A stretch of 64,000 bases of DNA from Pelomonas sp. Root1237 (lineage in GTDB: Bacteria; Pseudomonadota; Gammaproteobacteria; Burkholderiales; Burkholderiaceae_C), in NCBI RefSeq assembly GCF_001425055.1, contig NZ_LMDK01000012.1:690400-754399 (forward strand), written 5' to 3'. Positions 18,998 through 28,014 of this stretch are shown piece by piece. The notes beneath the pieces are model-generated. The model saw only the letters and a list, made by a program, of their open reading frames with translations. It was not told where the DNA came from and did not search any database. The translations under genes and the position numbers were made by a program. How positions within the stretch are numbered: the first letter of the stretch is position 1; every line of letters begins with the position of its first letter.

Positions 18998-19621
18998 ATG
19001 ACTGCAACTGTGACCTCTCACGTCAACGGCGCCGCGCCCGTCTTCTACGACACGGGCGACCACCACCCGCAGCCCAGCACCATGCTGGGCTTCTGGCTCT
19101 ACCTGATGAGCGACTGCCTCATCTTCGCGGTGCTGTTCGCCGTCTACGCCGTGCTGGGCCGCAACTACGCGGCGGGTCCGTCGGGCGCCGACCTGTTCGA
19201 CCTGCCGCTGGTGGCCGTCAACACGGGCCTGCTGCTGTTCTCGTCCATCACCTATGGCTTCGCGATGATCGCGATGCAGGCCAAGCGCAAGAACCAGATG
19301 CTGGCCTGGCTGGCCGTCACCGGCCTGTTCGGCCTGGGGTTCCTGGGCATCGAGCTGTTCGAGTTCCACCACCTCATCCACGAGGGCGCCGGCCCGGGCC
19401 GCAGCGCCTTCCTGTCCAGCTTCTTCACGCTGGTCGGCACCCACGGCCTGCACGTCACCTTCGGCTGCATCTGGCTGGTCACGCTGATGGTGCAGGTGCA
19501 AAAGCTCGGCCTGACGCCCGCCAACCGCCGCCGCCTGATGTGCCTGTCGATGTTCTGGCACTTTCTGGACGTCGTCTGGATCGGCGTCTTCACCTTCGTC
19601 TACCTGATGGGAGTGCTGTGA
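18998..19621 (+). CDS. cyoC: Ubiquinol oxidase subunit III
   Basis: A 207-residue membrane protein with five helices. It has the subunit III motifs GFWLYLMSDCLIFAVLFAVY and THGLHVTFGCIWLV. The ATG at 18998 is used because the protein then starts with the usual soluble N-terminus; the upstream frame lies in cyoB. Its TGA stop overlaps the cyoD ATG by one base. Confidence 0.93.
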   Translation: MTATVTSHVNGAAPVFYDTGDHHPQPSTMLGFWLYLMSDCLIFAVLFAVYAVLGRNYAAGPSGADLFDLPLVAVNTGLLLFSSITYGFAMIAMQAKRKNQMLAWLAVTGLFGLGFLGIELFEFHHLIHEGAGPGRSAFLSSFFTLVGTHGLHVTFGCIWLVTLMVQVQKLGLTPANRRRLMCLSMFWHFLDVVWIGVFTFVYLMGVL

Positions 19622-20007
19622 TGGCCGACCATGCCCACGATCACCACGACGACCATCACGACGGTGAAGGCGACTTCCACGTCAGCTTCAAGGGCTACGC
19701 CGTCGGCTTCATCCTTTCGGTCATCCTGACGGCGATTCCCTTCTGGCTCGTCATGGGCAAGGTGTTGCCCACACCCAAGCTGACCGGCCTGGTCATCCTC
19801 GGCTTCGCGGCCGTGCAGATGGTCGTGCACATGATCTATTTCCTGCACATGAACGCCAAGGTCGAGCAGGGCTGGTCCCTGCTGGCGCTGCTGTTCACCG
19901 GCGCCCTGGTCGTCATCATGCTGTCCGGCTCGGTCTGGGTCATGTATCACATGAACGCCAACATGATGCCGACGCCCGATCCCGCCGCGATGCGCAACAT
20001 GCCGTGA
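19621..20007 (+). CDS. cyoD: Ubiquinol oxidase subunit IV
   Basis: A 128-residue protein with three membrane helices, matching CyoD (motifs GYAVGFILSVILTAIPFW and MVVHMIYFLHMN). CyoD helps assemble the metal centre of subunit I. The first 20 residues are unusually rich in His and Asp (HAHDHHDDHHD), a possible metal-binding tail. The stop overlaps the next gene's GTG by four bases (GTGA). Confidence 0.92.
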   Translation: MADHAHDHHDDHHDGEGDFHVSFKGYAVGFILSVILTAIPFWLVMGKVLPTPKLTGLVILGFAAVQMVVHMIYFLHMNAKVEQGWSLLALLFTGALVVIMLSGSVWVMYHMNANMMPTPDPAAMRNMP

Positions 20008-20711
20008 TCCGCGCGGCGCGCCTGGCACTGATCGTCGCCACGGCGCTGGCCAGCGTGGGCTTCCTCGCGCTGGCCGTTTGGCAGTTCCAGCGCCTCGGCT
20101 GGAAAGAAGACCTCATTGCCCGCGTCGAGCGCCAGGTTCATGCGGAGCCGGTGTCTCCGCCAGCCGCATCGGTTTCAGTATCGAAGGCCGACGAATACCG
20201 CCGCCTGCGCCTGCGCGGCCGCTTCGAGCCGCGCGAGGTGCTGGTGCAGGCCACGACCGAACTGGGCGGTGGCCACTGGGTGCTGGCGCCGCTGCGCCTG
20301 GACGACGGCACGGCCGTCCTCATCAACCGCGGCTTCGTGCCGCCCGAGCAGCGCGCGCCCGAACAGCATTCCGCGCCTGCCGGCCCCGTCGAGCTGACGG
20401 GCTTGCTGCGCCTGACCGAAACCGGTGGCGGCCCGCTGCGCAAGAACGTGCCTGCAGAAGGGCGCTGGTACTCGCGCGATGTTGCTGGCATTGCGACCGA
20501 ACTTGGCCTGACGGGTCCCGTCGCTCCTTTCTTTGTCGACGAGTCCGCCGACCCTGCCCAACCCCGGCGCTGGCCTCGCCCGGGCCTGACGGTGATCCGC
20601 TTCGCCAACAATCACGCCGTCTACGCCATCACCTGGCTGGCGCTCGCGGCCATGTCTGCGGCTGCCGCCATCTATCTGCTCCGCGAAGAGCGCCGCCGCT
20701 CCCTGCCTTGA
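20004..20711 (+). CDS. SURF1-family oxidase assembly protein
   Basis: A 235-residue protein with an N-terminal membrane helix, the family pattern LAVWQFQRLGWKEDLI, a periplasmic domain (RLRGRFEPREVLVQ, VLINRGFVP) and a C-terminal membrane helix near HAVYAITWLALAAM. SURF1 proteins help insert haem A into haem-copper oxidases; a quinol-oxidase-dedicated copy (Surf1q) is known in Paracoccus. Here it overlaps cyoD and the following kinase gene by four bases each, so it probably serves this oxidase. It uses a GTG start. Confidence 0.88.
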   Translation: MIRAARLALIVATALASVGFLALAVWQFQRLGWKEDLIARVERQVHAEPVSPPAASVSVSKADEYRRLRLRGRFEPREVLVQATTELGGGHWVLAPLRLDDGTAVLINRGFVPPEQRAPEQHSAPAGPVELTGLLRLTETGGGPLRKNVPAEGRWYSRDVAGIATELGLTGPVAPFFVDESADPAQPRRWPRPGLTVIRFANNHAVYAITWLALAAMSAAAAIYLLREERRRSLP

Positions 20712-22051
20712 ACCCCACGCCGCTGCTCCCCACCGCCGAACCTGCTGAGCCAGTCATCGTCGCGCCCGAGCGTCGCGCTGGCCGCGCCAACCTGCGCCAG
20801 CTCATCGAGCTGCGCTGGCTGGCCGTCGTCGGCCAGCTCGCCACCGTGCTCGTCGTGCATGTCGGCCTGGCGATCACGCTGCCCTGGGCCGAGATGCTGA
20901 GCCTGCTCGGCATCCTGGTCGTCTTCAACCTGTTCAGCATCTGGCGCAACAAGCTCACGCAGCCGGTGTCGCAGATCGAGCTCTGCATCGCGCTGCTGGT
21001 CGACGTTGGCGTGCTGACCGGCCAGCTCTATCTGGCCGGCGGCAGCGACAACCCCTTCATCTACCTGTATCTGCTGCAGGTCGCCGTGGCCTCGGTGCTG
21101 CTGCGGCCGGCCTATCTGATGGCCGTCATGCTGAGCGCGGTGTCGGGCTTCGTGCTGCTGACGCAATGGCACCGCCCGCTGCTGCTGGATGCCTCATCGC
21201 CGACGACGCTGTCGCCCAACTACCTGGGCGGCCTGCTGCTGTGCTTCGTGCTCAATGTCGGCCTGCTCAGCGTCTTCATCGTGCGCATCAACCGCAACCT
21301 GCGCCAGCGCGATGCCGAGCTGGCCGAGCTGCAGCAGCGCGCGGCCGAGGAGGTGCACATCGTGCGCATGGGCCTGCTCGCCAGCGGCGCCGCGCATGAG
21401 CTGGGCACGCCGCTGGCCACGCTCAGCGTCATCCTGGGCGACTGGGCCCATATGGCCCCGTTTGCGGGCGAGCCCGAGCTGCGCGAGGAAATCGAGGAGA
21501 TGCAGCGCCAGATCCTGCGCTGCAAGGCCATCGTCACGGGCATCCTGATGTCGGCCGGCGAGATGCGCGGCGAGGCACCGCGGCTGACGACGCTGCAGGC
21601 CTTCACCGACAGCCTGGCCAAGGACTGGCGGTCCGCCCACGCAGGCGCCGATCTGGCCCTTCGCAACAAGGACCTGCCCGAGGTCGAGATCATCTCGGAC
21701 AGCGCATTGCAGCAGGTCGTCGCCAACCTGCTCGACAACGCGCTCGAGGCAGCGCCAGGCATGCCGCTGACCCTCGTCGCCACCTGCCCGGACGAAGCCA
21801 CGCTGCACTTGAGCGTGCGCGACAACGGCCCCGGCTTCGACGCCGACCGTCTCAAGCATTTCGGCGAGCCCTACCAGAGCAGCAAGGGCCAGCCGGGCCG
21901 TGGCATGGGCCTCTTCCTGTCGGTCAACGTCGCGCGCACCCTGGGCGGGCGGCTGGAGGCTCGCAACCGCGAGGGCGGTGGCGCAGAGGTCGTGCTGACG
22001 CTGCCTCTGGCTTCGCTGCTGCCGCGACAATCCGCCACTCATGCCCGCTGA
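20708..22051 (+). CDS. regB: RegB/PrrB-type redox sensor histidine kinase
   Basis: A 447-residue membrane sensor kinase with about six N-terminal helices. It has the RegB quinone-binding heptapeptide GGSDNPF (residues 111-117), the H-box AAHELGTPLATLSV with phospho-acceptor His230, and the redox-active Cys272 in the RCKAIV segment. The catalytic ATPase domain has NLLDNALEA and GRGMGLFLSV. RegB responds to redox state and phosphorylates RegA. The start is a TTG at 20708 inside the SURF1 stop (TTGA); no ATG is suitably placed. It overlaps regA by 11 bases. Confidence 0.92.
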   Translation: MNPTPLLPTAEPAEPVIVAPERRAGRANLRQLIELRWLAVVGQLATVLVVHVGLAITLPWAEMLSLLGILVVFNLFSIWRNKLTQPVSQIELCIALLVDVGVLTGQLYLAGGSDNPFIYLYLLQVAVASVLLRPAYLMAVMLSAVSGFVLLTQWHRPLLLDASSPTTLSPNYLGGLLLCFVLNVGLLSVFIVRINRNLRQRDAELAELQQRAAEEVHIVRMGLLASGAAHELGTPLATLSVILGDWAHMAPFAGEPELREEIEEMQRQILRCKAIVTGILMSAGEMRGEAPRLTTLQAFTDSLAKDWRSAHAGADLALRNKDLPEVEIISDSALQQVVANLLDNALEAAPGMPLTLVATCPDEATLHLSVRDNGPGFDADRLKHFGEPYQSSKGQPGRGMGLFLSVNVARTLGGRLEARNREGGGAEVVLTLPLASLLPRQSATHAR

Positions 22052-22598
22052 AGCAGACCGTTTGCTGCTCATCGTCGAGGACGACGACAGCTTCGCCCAC
22101 ACGCTGACGCGCTCCTTCGAGCGCCGCGGCTGGCGTTGCCTGCGAGCCACCGGCCTGGACGACATGAAGGCCCTGCTCGACGAGCTGCCCGAGGACGAGG
22201 AACTCGGCCATGCCGTCGTCGACCTCAAACTGGCTGGCGGCGCTTCGGGCCTGTCCTGCGTACAGGCCTTGCATGGCTGGGACCCGGAGGTGCTGATCGT
22301 CGTGCTGACCGGCTATGCCAGCATCGCGACGGCCGTCGAGGCCATCAAGCTCGGGGCCTGCCATTACCTCGCCAAGCCGGCCAACACAGACGACATCGAA
22401 GCCGCCTTCGCGCGCAAGCAGGGCGATGCCGACGTGGAAGTGACCGAGCGCCAGACCGCGTCCATCAAGACGCTGGAATGGGAGCGTATCCACGAGGTGT
22501 TGGCCGAGACCGACTTCAACATCAGCGAGACGGCGCGGCGCCTGGGCATGCACCGGCGCACGCTGGCGCGCAAGCTCGAGAAGCAGCGCATCAAGTGA
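22041..22598 (+). CDS. regA: RegA/PrrA/ActR-type response regulator
   Basis: A 185-residue regulator. The receiver domain has acidic pocket Asp14/Asp15 and phospho-acceptor Asp61 in AVVDLKLAGG. The C-terminal Fis-like helix-turn-helix reads ISETARRLGMHRRTLARKL, the highly conserved RegA recognition helix. RegA controls respiration, carbon and nitrogen fixation and other redox-linked genes. It overlaps regB by 11 bases and ends at the base next to the convergent flavoenzyme gene, leaving no intergenic space. Confidence 0.92.
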   Translation: MPAEADRLLLIVEDDDSFAHTLTRSFERRGWRCLRATGLDDMKALLDELPEDEELGHAVVDLKLAGGASGLSCVQALHGWDPEVLIVVLTGYASIATAVEAIKLGACHYLAKPANTDDIEAAFARKQGDADVEVTERQTASIKTLEWERIHEVLAETDFNISETARRLGMHRRTLARKLEKQRIK

Positions 22599-23894
22599 TC
22601 AGCCGGGCAGCCTCTCCTTGAGCGCGTCGCGAAGCTCGGCCCAGCTGTAGGTGGCCTGGGCCGCCAGCAGACCCGCCTGGCCGAAGACCGGCGTCAATCC
22701 GTAGCGCCGCAAGGCGGCGGGCAGGTCCGCGCGGCCGCTGATGGCGTCCGCCAACCATTCGCCGGCCACCGTCGTCGGCGCCACGCCATGGCCGCCAAAG
22801 GCCTGAGCGAACCACAGGCCCGGCGCCAGCTGGCCGATCTGCGGCATCTTGTGCCGGGCATAGCTCATGAGCCCACCCCAGGCATGCGAGACGCGCACCG
22901 CGGCGAGCTGCGGATAGACCTTGAGCAGGTCCGCCTGCAGCATCTGCGCAATGCGCGCGGGGTCGCGCTCCTGGATGGAGATGCGGCCGCCCCACAGCAA
23001 CCGGTGATCGGCGAGCGCTCGGTAGTAGTCGAAGGCGAAGCGGTTGTCGTAGAGGGCGGCGGGCGTGCGGATCGGTCGCAGGTTGGGCGGCAACGGTTCG
23101 GTCGCGATGACATAGGTTGCGATGGGCAGGCGCGCGCCGGTCAGGGCTGGCAGCATGGCCTTCAGATAGGCACCACCGGCCACGACGACCTGGGCCGCGC
23201 GGATCGAGGCGTCATGTGAGGTGCGCAGCACGAAGCCACCGGCGGCAAGGCGCTCGATGCTCATCACGGCACTGTGCTCGTGCACCCTGCCACCGGCATG
23301 CTCGATGACGCGAGCCAGCCCCAACGCGTACTTGAGCGGATGGAAATGGAAGGCATCGCGCTCCAGCAGAGCGCCGCCATAACGCTGTGTGTCCAGCCAC
23401 TGCCGGACCTGGGCAGGCTCGATTTCGTCCCAGGTGACGCCGAAGTTCTCGCGCAGCCAGCGCGCCTGATCGCGCAACTGGCGCTCGGCGCGTGCGCTGT
23501 GCCTGAACCAGTTGAGCAGCAGAGCGCCGCCCTCTTGCCGGTCGCAGTCGATGGCGTGGGCCTCGATGCGCGAGCGGATCAGTGCGATGGCTTCGCGGCT
23601 ATGAGCGTAGAACTCACGCGCCGCTGCCAGGCCCAGGTCGCTCACCAAGTCCGCCGCGTCGCGGCTGTAGCCGCCGAACACGAAACCGCCATTGCGCCCT
23701 GACGCGCCATGGCCGATGGTCTGCGCCTCCAGCACCGCCACGCTGGTGATGCCGCGCTCCTGCAGCCCGCGCGCCGCGGCCAGGCCCGCAAAACCGCCGC
23801 CGAGCACGGCCACTTCCACGTCAGTGGACGAGTCGGCCAGCGGCTGGAAGGTCAGGCGCGGGGCGGTGACGGCGTAGTAGGTCTGGGTTTGCAT
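22599..23894 (-). CDS. FAD-dependent amine oxidase/dehydrogenase (DAO family)
   Basis: A 431-residue flavoprotein. The N-terminal dinucleotide fold VAVLGGGFAGLAAARGLQERG is followed by GHGASGRNGGFVFGGYS, a pattern common in gamma-glutamylputrescine oxidase (PuuB) and related DadA-like enzymes. The C-terminal FAD contact is FGGHGVAPTTVAGEWLADAI. It probably oxidises an amine or amino-acid derivative; no puu genes are adjacent, so the substrate is open. It is convergent with regA, abutting it exactly. Confidence 0.82.
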   Translation of the reverse strand: MQTQTYYAVTAPRLTFQPLADSSTDVEVAVLGGGFAGLAAARGLQERGITSVAVLEAQTIGHGASGRNGGFVFGGYSRDAADLVSDLGLAAAREFYAHSREAIALIRSRIEAHAIDCDRQEGGALLLNWFRHSARAERQLRDQARWLRENFGVTWDEIEPAQVRQWLDTQRYGGALLERDAFHFHPLKYALGLARVIEHAGGRVHEHSAVMSIERLAAGGFVLRTSHDASIRAAQVVVAGGAYLKAMLPALTGARLPIATYVIATEPLPPNLRPIRTPAALYDNRFAFDYYRALADHRLLWGGRISIQERDPARIAQMLQADLLKVYPQLAAVRVSHAWGGLMSYARHKMPQIGQLAPGLWFAQAFGGHGVAPTTVAGEWLADAISGRADLPAALRRYGLTPVFGQAGLLAAQATYSWAELRDALKERLPG

Positions 23895-23999
23895 GCGCTC
23901 GCATCGGGCTCAGATCTGCCGCACCCACTGCGTCTCAGCTATCGGCTGTCGGAACTGCAACTCCGTGCGTTGGCCGGTTGGGGGGGCAGCGCTGATGGC

Positions 24000-24626
24000 C
24001 TAGCCGGGCTTGGGCTTGGGCTTGGGCTTGAAGATATGCACCGTTTCGCCGCGGGCGAGCATGTCCACCAGTTGCGCGATGCGCCTGGCACGCGTCTCGG
24101 GCTTGACGGCGGTCTGGATGCGCCAGAGCACGGCGTAGCGGTTGCTCGCGTTGACGGTGGCGAAGAAGGCCTTGGCCGGCGGATTCGCATCCAACGCTAC
24201 CGCCAGGTCGTCGGGCACGGTGGACGTCTTCGCGCCGTCGTAGGCCTGGGCCCAACGGCCGTCGGCCTTGGCGGCCTCGACCTGCGCCTGGCCGGGTGGC
24301 TGCATGCGGCCCGCCTTGATCAGCGCGGCCACTTTTTCGACGTTGATCTTGGACCAGACGCTGCGCGCACGCCGCGGCGTGAAGCGCTGCAGGAAGTGCT
24401 GGTCGTCCAGCCCCTTCTTCTGGCCGTCGATCCAACCCCAGCACAGCGCGATCTCCACCGCCTCGGGGTAGGTGACGCTGGGCTCGGCCGCGCCGCGCTT
24501 GGCGATCATCAGCCACAGGCCGTCGGACTTCGCGTGGTTCTTCTTCAGCCAGGCCTCGAAGGCCCTGGCGTTCTTGAACAGCGTCGGGGCGACCTCGGCC
24601 GGGGCGGCGGGCTGGGCGGCGGGCAT
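24000..24626 (-). CDS. YdeI/OmpD-associated family protein
   Basis: A 208-residue soluble protein of the YdeI family. The N-terminal part shows FKNARAFEAWLKKNHAKSDG and the family signature EAVEIALCWGWIDGQKK; the C-terminal helix region includes RRIAQLVDMLARGE. The biochemical role is not established. It ends in a Lys-Pro repeat tail (KPKPKPKPG). The ATG at 24626 is preferred over an upstream frame start because the extra residues are low-complexity and outside the family. Confidence 0.8.
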   Translation of the reverse strand: MPAAQPAAPAEVAPTLFKNARAFEAWLKKNHAKSDGLWLMIAKRGAAEPSVTYPEAVEIALCWGWIDGQKKGLDDQHFLQRFTPRRARSVWSKINVEKVAALIKAGRMQPPGQAQVEAAKADGRWAQAYDGAKTSTVPDDLAVALDANPPAKAFFATVNASNRYAVLWRIQTAVKPETRARRIAQLVDMLARGETVHIFKPKPKPKPG

Positions 24627-24757
24627 GCGCGCAGTGTGCCGCAAGCCCGGATGGCGTCGACGGGGCAGGGCCGCTTCAGGCGACGCGTCCCTATGAGATT
24701 CCAGACTGGCTGGACGCCGAGGCACTTATTCACGGTGACTCGGACAGCGCGCGCAAC

Positions 24758-25747
24758 TCAGAGCCGCGCCAGCAGCTCGTACGAACGCCTGCGCAGTGCA
24801 TGGTCATGCACTGCGCAGGCGACGATGAATTCATCCGCCTGCGTGCGCTCGCTCGTTTCCGCCAGCCCGGCGCGCACGGTCTCCGGCGAACCGACGATGG
24901 ATTCACTCAGCATGCGCTCCACCTGCATGCGCTCAGCCGGTGACCACAGCGCATCCATGCTCGGCACCGGCTCGGGCAGCTTGCCGCGCCGGCCGCGCAC
25001 CATGCCCAGGAAGCGCTGCTGAGCCGACGTGAACAGGTACTGCGCCTCGTCGTCGGTTGGCGCCACGATGATGTTCAGGCCCACCATCGCGTGCGGCTTG
25101 GGGTGGCGAGCGCTGGGCTTGTAGGTGGAACGGTAGATCTGCAGCGCCTGCATCAGCATCTCGGGCGCGAAGTGCGACGCGAATGCGAAGGGCAGGCCGA
25201 GGTGGGCGGCGAGCTGGGCCGAGTACAGGCTCGAGCCCAGCAACCAGATCGGCACCTCGGTGCCCTGGCCCGGCACGGCACGCACTTGCGCCTGCGCGGC
25301 CAGTGGCGCGAGGTAGCTCTGCAGCTCCAGCACATCGTTGGGGAAACCGTCCTCGCCGCTGCTCTCCAGGCTGCGCCGCAGCGCGCGCATCGTCGGCCGG
25401 TCGGTGCCGGGCGCGCGGCCCAGGCCGAGGTCGATGCGGCCGGGGAAGAGTTCGGCCAGGGTGCCGAACTGCTCGGCGATGGTCAGCGGCGCATGGTTGG
25501 GCAGCATGATGCCGCCGGCGCCGACGCGGATGCGCTGGCTCGCCGCGGCCAGTTGGCCGATCAGCACCGCAGTGGCCGAGCTGGCCACGCCTTCCATGTT
25601 GTGGTGCTCGGCCACCCAGTAGCGCGTATAGCCCAGCGTGTCGGCCAGGCGCACGAGGTCCAGGCTGTTCAGCAGGGCTTCACGCGTCGTGGCCCCTTCG
25701 ACGACGGGCGCCAGGTCAAGGATGGAGAGCGGGGGCAGGGTAGACAT
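24758..25747 (-). CDS. LLM-class flavin-dependent oxidoreductase
   Basis: A 329-residue luciferase-like monooxygenase family protein. Family motifs are [35 protein letters not shown] and [16 protein letters not shown]. Members use reduced flavin from a partner reductase; the substrate is unknown. The ATG at 25747 gives the common start [15 protein letters not shown]. Near the 3' end the coding sequence contains a remarkable 36-base palindrome (24786-24821). Confidence 0.85.
   Translation of the reverse strand: MSTLPPLSILDLAPVVEGATTREALLNSLDLVRLADTLGYTRYWVAEHHNMEGVASSATAVLIGQLAAASQRIRVGAGGIMLPNHAPLTIAEQFGTLAELFPGRIDLGLGRAPGTDRPTMRALRRSLESSGEDGFPNDVLELQSYLAPLAAQAQVRAVPGQGTEVPIWLLGSSLYSAQLAAHLGLPFAFASHFAPEMLMQALQIYRSTYKPSARHPKPHAMVGLNIIVAPTDDEAQYLFTSAQQRFLGMVRGRRGKLPEPVPSMDALWSPAERMQVERMLSESIVGSPETVRAGLAETSERTQADEFIVACAVHDHALRRRSYELLARL
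24786..24821. repeat. 36-base near-perfect palindrome inside the LLM gene
   Basis: CGCCTGCGCAGTGCATG (24786-24802), a GT spacer, then CATGCACTGCGCAGGCG (24805-24821). The 17-base arms match perfectly. It encodes ordinary protein sequence (around AVHDHALRR) about 28 bases before the stop codon. Confidence 0.85.
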
Positions 25748-25779
25748 GCAGGCATCTTGCCGGCGCCGGCTTGGCCCTG

Positions 25780-26646
25780 TCAGCCACCGGCTTTGCGCAA
25801 ATGTGATTGCAACCAAGGCAGCAGGCGACCGCGGTAGGCCGAGGCGTCGAAGTCGTGCAGGTCCTCATGGCCGGCACCCGGCACCGGCCAGAGCGCCTTG
25901 GGCTCGGTCGCCGCGGCGAAAAGCTGCTCCGTCTCGACCCAGCGCGTTGAGCGATCCGCGGTGCCCGACGCGACCAGCAGCGGCGCGTGAACAGCCTTGA
26001 TGGCCTCGATGGGACGCAGCTCATGCACGCCCAGACCCAGGCGCAGCGGGATCTGCAGCAGCAACAGCGGTGCGGCCCAGGCGCCGGCCGGGCCGAGGCG
26101 CGCCACCAGGCGGTCTTGCACGGCATCGGTGATGGTGGGGTAGACGGACTCCAGCACCATCGCATCCAGCTCGGGTTGGCGCTCGGCGAACAGCAGCGAA
26201 GCGCCGCCCAGCGACACGCCGATGCCGCCCAGCTTTTCGCCCGGCAGGCGGGCGCGCAGCCAGCCCAGTGCCGCCTGCACGCCCAACGCCTCGCGGCGCC
26301 CGAAGCTGATGCGGTCACCGCTGCTTTCGCCATGCGAGGGCAGGTCGATCAGCAGGCTGCCAATGCCCTCGCGCTGCAGCCAGCGGGCGCGTTCCAGCAT
26401 CTGCAACCGGTTGCCACGCACGCCGTGCAGCAACAGCACCGCGCCTTCACCCGGGCGGCCGGGCAGGAACCAGCCGCTGACCTGCTGGCTGCCGCCGTAG
26501 GGGAGGCGCAGCGCCTCGGCCCGCAAATCGGGCGGTGGTGGGCCGATGGAGTCGCGGGCCGGGCGGGTCAGCCATTCGCCGGCGGCCAGGCTGACCACGA
26601 CAACACCCAGAGCCAGCAGCAGCGTGATGAGGAGCAAACGGTTCAT
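25780..26646 (-). CDS. Alpha/beta hydrolase
   Basis: A 288-residue serine hydrolase with an N-terminal membrane helix (residues 4-24), so it is probably anchored with the domain facing the periplasm. The oxyanion motif is [10 protein letters not shown]. The nucleophile is Ser145 in GVSLGG, and a late [10 protein letters not shown] supplies the catalytic His. The pattern resembles the YqiA/FrsA-like and BAAT-like esterases of unknown substrate. Its start overlaps the stop of the HipA-family gene (ATGA), so the two are co-translated. Confidence 0.82.
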   Translation of the reverse strand: MNRLLLITLLLALGVVVVSLAAGEWLTRPARDSIGPPPPDLRAEALRLPYGGSQQVSGWFLPGRPGEGAVLLLHGVRGNRLQMLERARWLQREGIGSLLIDLPSHGESSGDRISFGRREALGVQAALGWLRARLPGEKLGGIGVSLGGASLLFAERQPELDAMVLESVYPTITDAVQDRLVARLGPAGAWAAPLLLLQIPLRLGLGVHELRPIEAIKAVHAPLLVASGTADRSTRWVETEQLFAAATEPKALWPVPGAGHEDLHDFDASAYRGRLLPWLQSHLRKAGG

Positions 26647-28001
26647 GCGACGGAGGCTGCCTGCTCAAGCGCCACGGCGTTGTCGGCGCACAGCATGCGA
26701 AACGGTAGGCTGATGCGCTCATCCGCCGCGGCGGCCTGCCAGAACCCGCGTGCGCGGGGCAGCACACGCAGCCAGCGATCCCGCTCCACCGGCAGCGGCA
26801 GGGTGGGTGTGAGCGGCGGGGACAGCACTTCGCCACCGGCCAGCGGTGCGTAGCGCATGGGGAGCTGGTCGTAGCTGGGCGCCAGGCTCAGACCCGCGGC
26901 GTCGTGGAAGAAGCACAGATTGCCGCCATGCATGTCGCTGTTGGCGATGAGTTGGCCGAAGAGCTGGCGCTCGGCGACCCGCTCGGCATCCGCCGTGCTC
27001 AGCAGGCCGTGGGCGGCCAGTGCAGCGGCCACCCGGGTCCAATCGTTCGTGGCCTCACCGACGAGGCCGGCATTGACGCTTTCGAGGCTGACGACCCCTC
27101 GCCGCCCGTGCGGGCCGATGCGGTCGAAGCGTTCGCTTTCCAGGAAGTGGCGCCCCTCATGTGCCAGCAGCCGGGTGTGCGCCGCCTCCAGCCCCAAGGC
27201 CGCCGCCGCCAGCTGCTCGCAGACCAGCAGGTCGCGCCAGCGCTGCACCGTTGCGGACTCGTCGGCGCCCGAGAACTTGACGACGCAATGCGGTGTCGCC
27301 ATGCCTGCCAGTTCGCGTGCCACCGTGAACTTGGGAAATTCGCCGCCCGCCGATGAGCCGGGCAGTGCGCCTTCCATGGCCTGGGCTGCCAGTTCGGCGT
27401 AGCGGGCTGGCAGTCCTGCCTCATGCAGCGGCGCCGGCGACGCCAGCCTGGCATCGAGAAAACGGCGCAGGACGGCGTCTCCCACCAGCAACTCGCCCGG
27501 CAGGTCGTCGCCGAGACTGCTCAGGGCCAATAGCAGGGCATCGTCGTCCCAACTGCGTGGGTCGGGGGACAGGCCCAGGCCGGCGGCATGCCGGCGCGCG
27601 AAGTTGCGGCCCAGGAAGCCCTGCGGCCGCAGGTCATAGAGCGGATAGGGCAGGCCCTCGTACCAGCCGTCGCGTGCGGCGTCGGGCGCCGGCCAGGCGG
27701 CGGCCAGGGTGTCGAGATGGCAGCCTTGCGGCCAGATCGGGCGCAATTGGGCCAGGGCCTGAGGGCGGCCATCGGCAGCGATGCGGTAGAGCTGGGCCTC
27801 AACGCGTTGGCCACGGAAATCACGTCGCCAAGCGACGCGCCGACGCCGGGTCTGACCCGCCGCCACGACGGCGACACCGGCCGCTGCAACCAATCGCTGG
27901 GCGGTCTTGGTCGAGCAGCCCAGGGCCGCGGCGATGTCCGCCAGCCCCAGAGGGCCGCGTGGCCGCAGGAGTTGTTCGAGGCTGGTGAGGTCGGCGGACA
28001 T
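26643..28001 (-). CDS. yjjJ: HipA-family protein of the YjjJ/HipH type
   Basis: A 452-residue HipA-like protein that carries its own N-terminal helix-turn-helix (residues about 8-42, LGLADIAAALGCSTKTAQRL) instead of a separate HipB antitoxin. The kinase-like C-terminal half has VVKFSG, the catalytic-loop pattern NSDMHGGN (354-361) and YDQLPMRY. This layout is that of E. coli YjjJ, reported as an orphan toxin. No hipB-like gene is adjacent; instead an alpha/beta hydrolase gene overlaps its 3' end. The promoter region is AT-rich with two tandem repeats. Confidence 0.85.
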   Translation of the reverse strand: MSADLTSLEQLLRPRGPLGLADIAAALGCSTKTAQRLVAAAGVAVVAAGQTRRRRVAWRRDFRGQRVEAQLYRIAADGRPQALAQLRPIWPQGCHLDTLAAAWPAPDAARDGWYEGLPYPLYDLRPQGFLGRNFARRHAAGLGLSPDPRSWDDDALLLALSSLGDDLPGELLVGDAVLRRFLDARLASPAPLHEAGLPARYAELAAQAMEGALPGSSAGGEFPKFTVARELAGMATPHCVVKFSGADESATVQRWRDLLVCEQLAAAALGLEAAHTRLLAHEGRHFLESERFDRIGPHGRRGVVSLESVNAGLVGEATNDWTRVAAALAAHGLLSTADAERVAERQLFGQLIANSDMHGGNLCFFHDAAGLSLAPSYDQLPMRYAPLAGGEVLSPPLTPTLPLPVERDRWLRVLPRARGFWQAAAADERISLPFRMLCADNAVALEQAASVA

Positions 28002-28014
28002 GGTTCAGGAAGCG

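Noticed and set aside
16704-18999. Long frames on both strands overlapping cyoB
   Set aside because: cyoB ligand motifs prove the real frame; the alternatives are shadows.
24000-24040. The KPKPKPKPG-coding tail as a genomic repeat element
   Set aside because: It is a simple in-frame hexamer repeat within the YdeI-like gene, explained by low-complexity coding sequence.
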